From positions 1 to 14,304 of the forward strand of contig VGLX01000012.1 in NCBI GenBank assembly GCA_016866645.1: a stretch of 14,304 bases of DNA, given 5' to 3'. Positions 6,609 to 13,336 of the stretch are shown piece after piece; the stretch's first letter is position 1, and each line of letters starts with the position of its first letter. The DNA comes from Candidatus Woesearchaeota archaeon (GTDB lineage Archaea > Nanobdellota > Nanobdellia > SCGC-AAA011-G17 > VGLX01). Under the pieces are notes generated by a model. The model was not told the origin of the DNA, searched no databases, and was given only the letters and a program-made list of their open reading frames with translations. The translations under genes and the position numbers were made by a program.

Positions 6609-6639
6609 CCTGGGAAGATGCCGAAGCACCTTCCTGGGG
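6608..6639 (-). ncRNA. UUCG-capped hairpin in leader or small RNA
   Basis: On the minus strand GGAAGGTGC and GCATCTTCC (6634-6626 and 6621-6613) form a 9-bp stem closed by C(UUCG)G. Three more C-G pairs lie outside a 2x2 internal loop (6637-6639 with 6608-6610). One pair is G-U on this strand but A-C on the other, so the RNA is made from the minus strand. It lies about 20-45 bases past the predicted start from the promoter at 6677-6704. It may be a leader element of the secreted-protein message, an attenuator, or a small RNA. No known family was recognised. Confidence 0.5.
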
Positions 6640-6676
6640 AAAAAAGAGGTGATACAGTATACTATGAAGCAACCCC

Positions 6677-6704
6677 TATATAAACCTTTCGTTTTGTAAC
6701 CACT
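6677..6704 (-). promoter_or_regulatory. Strong promoter element, copy 2
   Basis: The minus strand carries ACAAAACGAAAGG followed by TTTATATA, matching copy 1 at 5103-5130 in 25 of 28 positions. Predicted start is near 6655, upstream of the UUCG hairpin and the secreted protein gene. Confidence 0.6.
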
Positions 6705-6750
6705 GTTAAGTAGTATCAATATTCGGTTTGTTTGGGACGGACACCCTACA

Positions 6751-6770
6751 ACAAAACGTTTATAAAATCA
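6751..6770 (+). promoter_or_regulatory. Promoter of tRNA-His
   Basis: ACAAAACG is followed directly by TTTATAAAA at 6759-6767, about 37 bases before the mature tRNA. The ACAAAACG element is shared with the two minus-strand promoters. Confidence 0.6.
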
Positions 6771-6799
6771 TGAATAAACAAAAACGTTAACAAAACAAC

Positions 6800-6871
6800 G
6801 GCGGTAGTAGTTTAGTGGTAAAATGAGGGACTGTGGATCCCTAGTTGCGGGTTCGATTCCCGTCTACCGCC
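6800..6871 (+). tRNA. tRNA-His (GUG)
   Basis: The acceptor stem GCGGTAG/CTACCGC is extended by G-1 at 6800 pairing with C73 at 6871, the hallmark of histidine tRNA. The anticodon stem AGGGA/TCCCT encloses loop CUGUGGA with anticodon GUG. The T-arm is GCGGG-TTCGATT-CCCGT. There is no intron and CCA is not encoded. Confidence 0.93.
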
Positions 6872-6905
6872 CTCTTAATCAACCAATAAAAAGGAGAGCC
6901 AAAAA

Positions 6906-7226
6906 ATGAACGCCCAGCAAATAGAAGCAGCAATAAGAACCTCCAAAGAGAAATGCCTATTCGCAGAAGAATTCGCAGTAGGAACCTCACTAAGGTCAAC
7001 ACCCCTCGATAAGAAAGGAACCAAAGTGCGAAAAGAAGGCATACTCAAAATATTCTTCCTAGACGCAGCCACCCACCAAGTAATAAACGAAGTAGCAGTC
7101 ACATCAATAACCGCAAAAATGCTCGGAGAGACGCTGCTGAAAAACGTAGCAGCCTTAGAAAAAGAGCTGGCAGACGACAAACCAAAAGCCGCAACCACAA
7201 TAGCCAAGCCGACTTACTCAGGATAG
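6906..7226 (+). CDS. Small protein of unknown function, possibly DUF3467-like
   Basis: The protein has 106 residues. A clear Shine-Dalgarno AAGGAG at 6891-6896 supports the ATG at 6906. It is soluble, with no signal peptide or membrane segment. The middle reads EGILKIFFLDAATHQVINEVAVTS followed by a helix, TAKMLGETLLKNVAALEKEL. The pattern of a strand ending in a VxVT/S step and then xAKxL...LxxNxxxxE resembles DUF3467, a small domain of unknown function, but this is only a weak resemblance. The C-terminal 20 residues are disordered-looking. The start lies 34 bases after tRNA-His with no TATA box between, so the two are probably made as one transcript. Confidence 0.7.
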   Translation: MNAQQIEAAIRTSKEKCLFAEEFAVGTSLRSTPLDKKGTKVRKEGILKIFFLDAATHQVINEVAVTSITAKMLGETLLKNVAALEKELADDKPKAATTIAKPTYSG

Positions 7227-7230
7227 AAAC

Positions 7231-7241
7231 ATTATTAAAAC
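7231..7241 (+). promoter_or_regulatory. TATA box of the tdh operon
   Basis: ATTATTAAAAC is centred about 30 bases before the ATG at 7266. No ribosome binding site precedes that ATG, fitting a nearly leaderless message for tdh-kbl-lspA. Confidence 0.4.
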
Positions 7242-7265
7242 ACCAAGCCTCTACAAAAACGTCTG

Positions 7266-8300
7266 ATGAAAGCCATAATCAAAAAAGGCCCGTTTCCTGG
7301 CGCAGAACTGATAGACACACAGATACCACAGATAGGGCCAGAAGATGTTCTTGTCAAGATAAAAGTCACAAGCATATGCGGCACAGACCTGCATATATAC
7401 GACTGGAACGAATGGGCCCAGAATAGGATCAAGCCACCAATAGTGTTCGGGCATGAGTTCTGCGGAGAAATAATAGAAACTGGAAAAAAAGTCAATAACC
7501 TCGTGAAAGGAGATTTCGTCTCAGCAGAAACCCACATAATCTGCGGCAAATGCTACCAGTGCAAGCACGGCCAAGGAGAGATCTGCAGCAATGTAAGAAT
7601 AATAGGCGTCGACATCCCAGGATGCTTCGCAGAATACATAGCAGTACCTGCTTCCTGCCTATGGAAGAACGACAAGAAGCTCAATCCTGAATATGCTTCG
7701 GTGCAAGAGCCTTTCGGAAACTCGGTACACGCATTGTTCGCAGACGACAAGGCAATAGAAGGAAAAACAATTGCCATTTTCGGCTGCGGGCCTACAGGGC
7801 TTTTCGCGACAGCGATAGCCAAAGCATCAGGCGCTAAAGAGATAATAGTATCAGACGTCAACTCTTACCGTATGAAAATAGCCAAGAAATCAGGCGCCGA
7901 TTATTCTTTTAACCCTAAAGAGGTGGATGTCGTAGCCAAGGTAAAAGATCTCACAGGAGGAGTAGGAGTGGACATAGTGCTTGAGATGTCAGGCAACGCG
8001 CAAGCATTCCAATCAGCCGTGAAATCCTGCCGAAGGGGCGGAAGAGTGACCATGTTCGGGCTTTTCAACAGAAGGATAGACGTAGATTTCAATGATGACC
8101 TGATATTCAGCGGAAGAAAGCTCGTGGGCATAACAGGAAGGAAGATATGGTCCACATGGGAGAAAACCGCAGAATTATTGAAATCCAAAAAGCTCAACAT
8201 CAACCCGATAATCACGCATCGTTTCAAGCTCGAAGAATTCGAGAAAGGCATGGCCTTGATGCAGAAAGGCGAATGCGGCAAAGTAATACTCAAACCTTAA
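7266..8300 (+). CDS. tdh: L-threonine 3-dehydrogenase, zinc-dependent
   Basis: The protein has 344 residues, close to the usual 340-345. It oxidises L-threonine to L-2-amino-3-ketobutyrate with NAD. Catalytic zinc ligands fit Cys38 (SICGTD) and His63-Glu64 (FGHEF), and structural zinc ligands Cys93, Cys96, Cys99 and Cys107. IYDWNEW (44-50) is a threonine dehydrogenase signature that separates it from other medium-chain dehydrogenases. The NAD fold carries GCGPTG (173-178), with Asp197 in VSDVNSYR choosing NAD over NADP. EMSG and IITHRF follow at the expected places. All key residues are present. kbl begins 17 bases downstream, so the two form the standard threonine-to-glycine operon. Confidence 0.95.
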   Translation: MKAIIKKGPFPGAELIDTQIPQIGPEDVLVKIKVTSICGTDLHIYDWNEWAQNRIKPPIVFGHEFCGEIIETGKKVNNLVKGDFVSAETHIICGKCYQCKHGQGEICSNVRIIGVDIPGCFAEYIAVPASCLWKNDKKLNPEYASVQEPFGNSVHALFADDKAIEGKTIAIFGCGPTGLFATAIAKASGAKEIIVSDVNSYRMKIAKKSGADYSFNPKEVDVVAKVKDLTGGVGVDIVLEMSGNAQAFQSAVKSCRRGGRVTMFGLFNRRIDVDFNDDLIFSGRKLVGITGRKIWSTWEKTAELLKSKKLNINPIITHRFKLEEFEKGMALMQKGECGKVILKP

Positions 8301-8303
8301 AAC

Positions 8304-8312
8304 GGAGGAAGG
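8304..8312 (+). promoter_or_regulatory. Ribosome binding site of kbl
   Basis: GGAGGAAGG lies 5 bases before the ATG at 8318 and decides that start over a longer reading frame that would overlap tdh. Confidence 0.7.
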
Positions 8313-8317
8313 ATAAC

Positions 8318-9502
8318 ATGTTCGGTTCTTTAAAAAAAGTCTTAGACCCGCAGATGGAAGAGATAAGAAACGCGGGACTTTTCAAAGACGAAAGGGTAAT
8401 ACAGACACCCCAAGGCTCAAAGATAAAAGTCAAAGACAAGGAAGTGATAAACTTCTGCGCAAACAACTATTTAGGATTAGCTAATGACCCGAGGCTGGTG
8501 CAAGCGGCCAAAGAAGGCCTAGAAAAATTCGGATACGGACTGTCATCAGTCAGGTTCATCTGCGGCACACAGACCATCCACAAGCAGCTAGAGGAAAGCA
8601 TAGCGCACTTCTTAGAAAAAGAAGACTCCATACTATACTCATCATGCTTCGACGCCAACGGCGGACTCTTCGAAACCTTGCTTACCAAGGATGATGTGAT
8701 AATCAGCGACGCGCTAAACCACGCGAGCATAATAGACGGAGTAAGGCTCTGCAAAGCAGAAAGAAAAGTATTCCAGCACGCGGACATGAACGACCTGAAG
8801 AAACAGCTGGAAGAGAGCAAAGATTTCAGGATGAAGATGATAGCCACTGACGGCGTATTCAGCATGGACGGAGACCTGGCCAAGCTGCCAGAGATATGCG
8901 AACTGGCAGAAGAATATGACGCAATAGTCATGATAGACGACAGCCACTCCACAGGATTCGTAGGCGAAAAAGGAAGAGGCACAGCAGAAGAGCTGAAAGT
9001 CCTAGACAAGATAGACATAATCACCAGCACGATGGGCAAAGCCTTAGGCGGAGCATCAGGAGGATTCACAGCAAGCAAAAAAGAAGCAGTAAGCTTTCTA
9101 AGGCAAAGGTCGAGGCCTTACCTGTTCTCCAACTCCTTAGCGCCAGTTATAGTCTACACCTCGATAAAGGCTTTAGAAATACTAAGGAGCAGCGACGACC
9201 TCAGGAAGAAGCTGAGCGAAAACACGAAATACTTCAGGAAAAAGATGACAGACCTAGGATTCAGCATAACGCCATCGACACACCCGATAACCCCGGTCAT
9301 GCTAGGGGACGCTAAGCTCGCCAAAGACATGGCATCCGATCTATTGAGCGAAGGAATTTACGTGATAGGCTTCAGCTACCCCGTAGTCCCGAAAGACAAA
9401 GCAAGAATAAGGGTGCAATTGTCAGCAGCACACACGAGAGAACAGCTAGACCGAGCAGTAGATGCCTTCAAGAAGATAGGGAAAAAGCACAAGGTCATAT
9501 GA
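8318..9502 (+). CDS. kbl: 2-amino-3-ketobutyrate CoA ligase (glycine C-acetyltransferase)
   Basis: The protein has 394 residues (the E. coli enzyme has 398). This PLP enzyme of the alpha-oxoamine synthase family cleaves 2-amino-3-ketobutyrate with CoA to glycine and acetyl-CoA, finishing the pathway begun by Tdh. The PLP lysine is Lys241 in [14 protein letters not shown]. Other PLP contacts are His136 (LNHASIIDG) and [10 protein letters not shown] (207-216), with His210. The N-terminal [10 protein letters not shown] (47-56) and the FSNSLAPV and IGFSYPVVP motifs are typical of Kbl. The reading frame continues upstream into tdh, but the strong Shine-Dalgarno and family length fix the ATG at 8318. 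Its TGA overlaps the ATG of lspA. Confidence 0.95.
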   Translation: MFGSLKKVLDPQMEEIRNAGLFKDERVIQTPQGSKIKVKDKEVINFCANNYLGLANDPRLVQAAKEGLEKFGYGLSSVRFICGTQTIHKQLEESIAHFLEKEDSILYSSCFDANGGLFETLLTKDDVIISDALNHASIIDGVRLCKAERKVFQHADMNDLKKQLEESKDFRMKMIATDGVFSMDGDLAKLPEICELAEEYDAIVMIDDSHSTGFVGEKGRGTAEELKVLDKIDIITSTMGKALGGASGGFTASKKEAVSFLRQRSRPYLFSNSLAPVIVYTSIKALEILRSSDDLRKKLSENTKYFRKKMTDLGFSITPSTHPITPVMLGDAKLAKDMASDLLSEGIYVIGFSYPVVPKDKARIRVQLSAAHTREQLDRAVDAFKKIGKKHKVI

Positions 9503-9915
9503 AGAAACTACTAACAATAAGCCTCTCAGTATTATTGCTAGACCAGCTGACTAAATACTTCTTCAAGAACAAGCTGATAAGCATCACAAGCTTCTTTAGG
9601 ATAGGCTACGTCGAGAACACCGGGGCAGCTTTCGGAATACTGAAAGGCTTCAAAATATTATTCATACTGGTTGCGTTAGCGGTGATTTTCTTCATCTTCA
9701 AATACTATGATGATATCAAGAAAGAAAAGCCTGGCCTGAGGCTCGCGATAGGGCTCTTGCTGGGCGGAGTGGCAGGCAACTTAATCGACAGGGTGTTCTT
9801 AGGCTTTGTACGTGACTTCCTGGATTTCAGCTTCTGGCCGACGTTCAACGTAGCAGACGCTTGCTCCACTGTCGGTGTTGTGATACTGACTTACCATATC
9901 CTCTTTAAGAAGTAG
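9499..9915 (+). CDS. lspA: Lipoprotein signal peptidase (signal peptidase II)
   Basis: The protein has 138 residues, slightly short for LspA (usually about 150-170). It is an inner-membrane aspartic protease that removes the signal peptide from prolipoproteins. Four hydrophobic segments are visible (about 4-20, 51-68, 82-98, 119-136). All conserved blocks are present: [10 protein letters not shown] (Asp15), [10 protein letters not shown] (38-47), [12 protein letters not shown] (89-100), FVRDFLDF with likely catalytic Asp106, and [13 protein letters not shown] with catalytic Asp120. ATGA overlap with kbl implies coupled translation. LspA is near-universal in bacteria but normally absent from archaea, so this gene suggests transfer from bacteria. 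Lgt, which must act first, is not in the window. Confidence 0.92.
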   Translation: MKKLLTISLSVLLLDQLTKYFFKNKLISITSFFRIGYVENTGAAFGILKGFKILFILVALAVIFFIFKYYDDIKKEKPGLRLAIGLLLGGVAGNLIDRVFLGFVRDFLDFSFWPTFNVADACSTVGVVILTYHILFKK

Positions 9916-10531
9916 GCTTCTTGCAGTAGATATCTATCCATTTAGTGTCTCTGCCTAAGCGGTCCTCGGAGAATTCTGAGCTCACAATCGCAAAGCCTGC
10001 TTGTGCTAGTAAATCTTCAAGCTCTGGAACAGTGTAGCAGAAGAATTGTCTCGGCTCGTTGTTGTAGGGCTCGTCTCTTTTTATCTCGCTGCCCTTGCCT
10101 TCTTTGGCAGAAACGTACAGGATGCCATTACATTTTAGCACTCTTCGGATTTCTTTTAGGAGGTTTGGTAAATCTTTTTTGTCTTCGTGGATTATCGAAG
10201 CAGAAGCCCATACGCCGTCAAAAGTTTTGTCTTTGAAGCCCATCTTCATCATGTCCATCTTTTTGAAAGTTACGCCTTTCACTTTTTTCTTGGCTTCAGC
10301 GATCATTTTGCTCGAGCAGTCTATCGCGGTAACTTTAAGACCGTATTCTTTGAAGTACTGCGAGTCGCGTCCAGGGCCGCATCCAGCGTCGAGAACTTTA
10401 GACTTTTTCGGCAGCATCGATATGAACTTGTCAAGATGGTACTGGGAGATCTTTTCAAACGTCGCGTTAAAATAAGGCTTGGCTATCTTGTCATAAGTCT
10501 TAGCAACAAGTTGTAAACTTTCCCTTAGCAT
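9905..10531 (-). CDS. Class I SAM-dependent methyltransferase
   Basis: The protein has 208 residues. After an alpha-helical cap (1-40) comes motif I VLDAGCGPG (46-54), acidic Asp71 in VTAIDCS, the MDMMKMGFKDKTFDGVWA segment, and RRVLKCNGILYVSAKEGKG. A C-terminal FFCYTVPELEDLLAQAGF helix-strand unit ends the fold, as in Methyltransf_11/25 proteins that methylate small molecules. The substrate is unknown. The ATG at 10531 lies about 25 bases from a TATA box, so the message is leaderless. Its last 11 bases overlap the end of lspA on the opposite strand, with both stop codons in the overlap. It is not closely similar to the methyltransferase at 4187-4993. Confidence 0.88.
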   Translation of the reverse strand: MLRESLQLVAKTYDKIAKPYFNATFEKISQYHLDKFISMLPKKSKVLDAGCGPGRDSQYFKEYGLKVTAIDCSSKMIAEAKKKVKGVTFKKMDMMKMGFKDKTFDGVWASASIIHEDKKDLPNLLKEIRRVLKCNGILYVSAKEGKGSEIKRDEPYNNEPRQFFCYTVPELEDLLAQAGFAIVSSEFSEDRLGRDTKWIDIYCKKPTS

Positions 10532-10550
10532 CTTTTTTTTGAGCCGTCTT

Positions 10551-10562
10551 TGTATAAAAAAC
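10551..10562 (-). promoter_or_regulatory. TATA box of the second methyltransferase gene
   Basis: The minus strand reads GTTTTTTATACA, centred about 25 bases before the ATG at 10531. It is divergent from the arginine decarboxylase promoter. Confidence 0.5.
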
Positions 10563-10569
10563 TTTTTAT

Positions 10570-10603
10570 CAAAAAATTTTAAAAAAGCAAAAGGTTTTTA
10601 AAC
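10570..10603 (+). promoter_or_regulatory. TATA-like boxes ahead of arginine decarboxylase
   Basis: Two candidates are seen: ATTTTAAAAAAG at 10576-10587 and GGTTTTTAAAC at 10593-10603. The first would start transcription a few bases before the ATG at 10618. The second would start near 10624 and fit a leaderless message from an internal ATG at 10633. Confidence 0.4.
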
Positions 10604-10617
10604 AGCGTTTGTGCTTT

Positions 10618-11337
10618 ATGAAAATAAGAACAATGGACGGGGCAGCTCTCGAAAGGAAAACAAAAAAATCTTTTTCTAAAGTCAAGGAAGAGATGCACAG
10701 CATCCAGTTAGAGATATCTAAGCTCCAAAAAAGGTTCGACAAGCTAGTCGCGGGAAAAGTCGAGCTCGACCTTTCGAAAACCAACGGCCTCTCCCACAGG
10801 CCTAGGAAAATATTTTTCACATGCGGAGTAGGGAAAGCTAAAGAGAAGCTGCAGTCGTTTGAGCATGCGTTGAGAAACGCAGGCATAGCCCATTTCAACT
10901 TGGTCAGGGTTTCTTCAATACTCCCCCCTAATTGCCAGTTCACCCAGAAAAGCCAAGCTCTAGAAGACCTCAAGCCTGGGCAGATAGTTTTTTGCGTCAT
11001 GGCAGACATAAGCACTGACGAGCCTAACAGGCTGATAGCATCTTCGATAGGGTTGGCAGTGCCTGCGCAGAAAGACCATTATGGTTATATCAGCGAGCAT
11101 CACACTTTTGGGATGACTGAGAAGAAAGCAGGCGACTATTCAGAAGACTTGGCTGCTACAATGCTTGCGTCAACACTAGGTGTGCAGTTCGACCCGTACA
11201 GGGCTTACGACGAGAGAAAAGAGCAGTACAAGATGAGCGGCAAGATCGTCAAGACGAGAAGCATAACCAAAACTGCTTTAGGCGACAAGAATGGCTTATG
11301 GACTACTGTTGTGGCTGCTGCCGTGTTCGTCCCTTAA
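10618..11337 (+). CDS. pdaD: Pyruvoyl-dependent arginine decarboxylase with N-terminal extension
   Basis: The protein has 239 residues; archaeal enzymes are usually about 155-195. It decarboxylates arginine to agmatine, for polyamines and for agmatidine in tRNA-Ile. The catalytic core starts near residue 62. The self-cleavage site is Ser99-Ser100 in LVRVSSILPP, where Ser100 becomes the pyruvoyl group. Asn94 (HFNLVR) and Glu160 (GYISEHH) match the known active-site Asn and Glu of the Methanocaldococcus jannaschii enzyme. The C-terminus WTTVVAAAVFVP is typical of the family. Residues about 12-48 are charged and heptad-like, KVKEEMHSIQLEISKLQKRF, suggesting a coiled coil absent from the standard enzyme. 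ATG 10618 is chosen over a TTG at 10609; ATG 10633 is also possible. Confidence 0.9.
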   Translation: MKIRTMDGAALERKTKKSFSKVKEEMHSIQLEISKLQKRFDKLVAGKVELDLSKTNGLSHRPRKIFFTCGVGKAKEKLQSFEHALRNAGIAHFNLVRVSSILPPNCQFTQKSQALEDLKPGQIVFCVMADISTDEPNRLIASSIGLAVPAQKDHYGYISEHHTFGMTEKKAGDYSEDLAATMLASTLGVQFDPYRAYDERKEQYKMSGKIVKTRSITKTALGDKNGLWTTVVAAAVFVP

Positions 11338-11342
11338 CTCTA

Positions 11343-11391
11343 AAGCTTTAAATATTAGGAATATCCATAAGTGAGTATATATTTAGAGGTG
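11343..11391 (+). promoter_or_regulatory. Promoter and ribosome binding site of the cysteine-rich membrane protein gene
   Basis: AGCTTTAAATATTAG at 11344-11358 is a TATA box with a start expected near 11377. GAGGTG at 11386-11391 is a Shine-Dalgarno site about 7 bases before the TTG at 11399, supporting that unusual start codon. A second AT-rich box, TATATATTTAG, lies at 11376-11386. Confidence 0.5.
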
Positions 11392-11398
11392 TGACATT

Positions 11399-13336
11399 TT
11401 GAAAAAAGAAACGTTTTTAGCTATTATGGCATTTTTGCTGACACTAAGCTCTTTATCAGTGTCTGCACAATGCACTGTCACGAACTATTACGACCATTTA
11501 GGATGCTACAACACTTATTCTTACTGGTATGACAACTGCGGCAATCCGACATACGTCAACCAGTACTGCACCAGCAGCCAGGAATGCAGTGAAGGCCAGT
11601 GCAAGAACCTTTGCGGCAACGGAGTCTGCAACACTAACAAGAATGAGAACTGCAACAACTGCTACTCTGATTGCAAATGCGCGGATTACGAGCAATGCAA
11701 CTGGGGCAAATGCGAGACTTACTGCGGGAACGGAAGATGTGACGGTAGCGAGAACTGCTGGAGATGCAACACAGACTGCCAATGCTCAAGCAGTACAAGG
11801 TGCGATTATCCTGGGAAATGTGTGACCTACTGCGGCAACGGCAAATGCGACAGCGACGAGAACTGCCAGTCATGCTACGACTGCACTTGTGACAAGAATC
11901 AAGAGTGCAGGCCTAATTCTAATAAAGCCAACAGCATGGGCTGCGTAGACCTTTGCGGCAACGGCGTGTTAGATTATAATGAGAACTGCCAGACATGCCC
12001 TGAAGACTCACCATGCTCTGTAGGCACTTATTGCTACAACACCGTATGTGTGCAATGCTTCAAGGACAGCCATTGCGAGTCTAGGGAAGTCCCTACTGGC
12101 GAATTCATATGCTCTTCTGATTCGAGAAGCACTTTAGAGAAAGTTACGAAAACGCAAGGCATCTGCCAAAATAATATATGCAGCGGCGAGAAAGTTGATA
12201 CTACCAAGCCTGGAACGCAGTGCGGTGACAAACTATGCCAAGACGGGAAGTGCGGCTGCAGCGAAGGATATGCGGCATGCTTGCCTTCCGGTAAGTGCGA
12301 AAAACAATCAGCGTTAGACGACGGCCAAAGCTGCTCTTGCTATTTCCAATGCAAGTCAAACTACTGTACCCCTGAAGGCAAATGCGTCAAAGCGATAAAC
12401 GCCCCGCTAACAGTGAGCAATTCACTGATCAAAGTGGGTGAAACAACCAAAGTCACTATAAGCGCAGATAACTCATTAGAGGAGGACATACCGACTAAGA
12501 TAACGCTCAACACCAACAGCGGTGTCATCATGTCAGGAGTCATCGGAGGCTCAGACTGTTCAGGGAACCAGTGCACTGGAGGCCAAGTGACAATACAATC
12601 CAAAGGCAGGACATCAATAACAGTAGACCTAACAGCACAAAGCTACGGGACACACACCCTGACAGCCACTATAACACCATTAATAGGGGGCAAGCAATAT
12701 CCTAAAGAAGAAAAAGTAACTGTCACAATAATAAATCCTAAAGACGGCGTCTGCTCTGACGGTGAGACTTCCCAGAACGCTTGCTCAGACTGCGGATGCC
12801 CAAGCCCTAGCTCGATATACGAATACGTCTGCAAGTCAGACGAGAGGTGCAAGAAGAGCATCCAGTGGCATTTTTACATAATATTCCTAGGGGTGATAGT
12901 AACCATAGCATTGATAATCTACTTTACCCCAAGAGCGAAAGACTATTACATAAAATCTTCTGAAGCGAGAGAGAAGAGAAAAACCGCGATGGAACAGCAA
13001 GAGTTCTCAGACAGGAAAAAGATAGTCACCGCCTTGTACAAGCTGAAGAAAAACATAAACCTTGACAAACCGCTGCCTATAGAAGAAGTAATAGCCAAAG
13101 CCAAACTTGACAACATAAACCCTGAGATGGTACATGAAGAGTACATCCAGCTTCTTGAGAGGATGAAAAAAGTCGAGGATCTCTCAGGAGCTGAGAAGAG
13201 AGAGGCTAAGAAAGAAGTCAACGTCGAGATGCAAGTACTAAAGCATTTGGCACAGAGGTTCTGCACAGGATGCGGCTCACAATTAAGGGAAGGCAGCAAA
13301 TTCTGCACGAAATGCGGAAAGCAGACTAAAAGATGA
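11399..13336 (+). CDS. Cysteine-rich surface membrane protein with C-terminal cytoplasmic zinc ribbon
   Basis: The protein has 645 residues from a TTG. Residues 1-23 are a signal peptide ending in VSA. Four cysteine repeats of the form CGNGxC...ENCxxC..C start at 72, 109, 145 and 186, followed by more cysteine-rich knots to about residue 330. An immunoglobulin-like or CARDB-like beta domain follows at 335-446 (LTVSNSLIKVGETTKVTI to KVTVTII). Another cysteine-rich stretch (452-484) precedes one membrane helix at about 489-509. The cytoplasmic tail is charged and helical (520-615) and ends in a zinc ribbon, CTGCG...CTKCG (622-639). Function is unknown. The topology suggests an outside sensor or adhesin linked to an inside zinc-binding partner. 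The next gene starts by ATGA overlap. Confidence 0.85.
   Translation: MKKETFLAIMAFLLTLSSLSVSAQCTVTNYYDHLGCYNTYSYWYDNCGNPTYVNQYCTSSQECSEGQCKNLCGNGVCNTNKNENCNNCYSDCKCADYEQCNWGKCETYCGNGRCDGSENCWRCNTDCQCSSSTRCDYPGKCVTYCGNGKCDSDENCQSCYDCTCDKNQECRPNSNKANSMGCVDLCGNGVLDYNENCQTCPEDSPCSVGTYCYNTVCVQCFKDSHCESREVPTGEFICSSDSRSTLEKVTKTQGICQNNICSGEKVDTTKPGTQCGDKLCQDGKCGCSEGYAACLPSGKCEKQSALDDGQSCSCYFQCKSNYCTPEGKCVKAINAPLTVSNSLIKVGETTKVTISADNSLEEDIPTKITLNTNSGVIMSGVIGGSDCSGNQCTGGQVTIQSKGRTSITVDLTAQSYGTHTLTATITPLIGGKQYPKEEKVTVTIINPKDGVCSDGETSQNACSDCGCPSPSSIYEYVCKSDERCKKSIQWHFYIIFLGVIVTIALIIYFTPRAKDYYIKSSEAREKRKTAMEQQEFSDRKKIVTALYKLKKNINLDKPLPIEEVIAKAKLDNINPEMVHEEYIQLLERMKKVEDLSGAEKREAKKEVNVEMQVLKHLAQRFCTGCGSQLREGSKFCTKCGKQTKR
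11612..12016 (+). repeat. Coding repeat: four CGNG cysteine modules
   Basis: The DNA encodes four modules of about 110-120 bases, each beginning TGCGGCAACGG or TGCGGGAACGG and containing GAGAACTGC. They are diverged copies, so the array looks old rather than newly expanded. The fourth has lost the first cysteine after CGNG (CGNGVLD). Confidence 0.7.

Noticed and set aside
8147..8317. Longer N-terminus of Kbl starting inside tdh
   Set aside because: The GGAGGAAGG site before 8318 and the family length of about 395 residues support the later start.
8467..9078. A 203-codon open frame on the minus strand
   Set aside because: It is antisense to kbl, serine-rich and without any motif or promoter.
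11498..11873. Several open frames on both strands opposite or beside the cysteine repeats
   Set aside because: They arise from the repetitive TGC/AAC codons of the true gene; alanine- or arginine-rich low complexity with no start signals.
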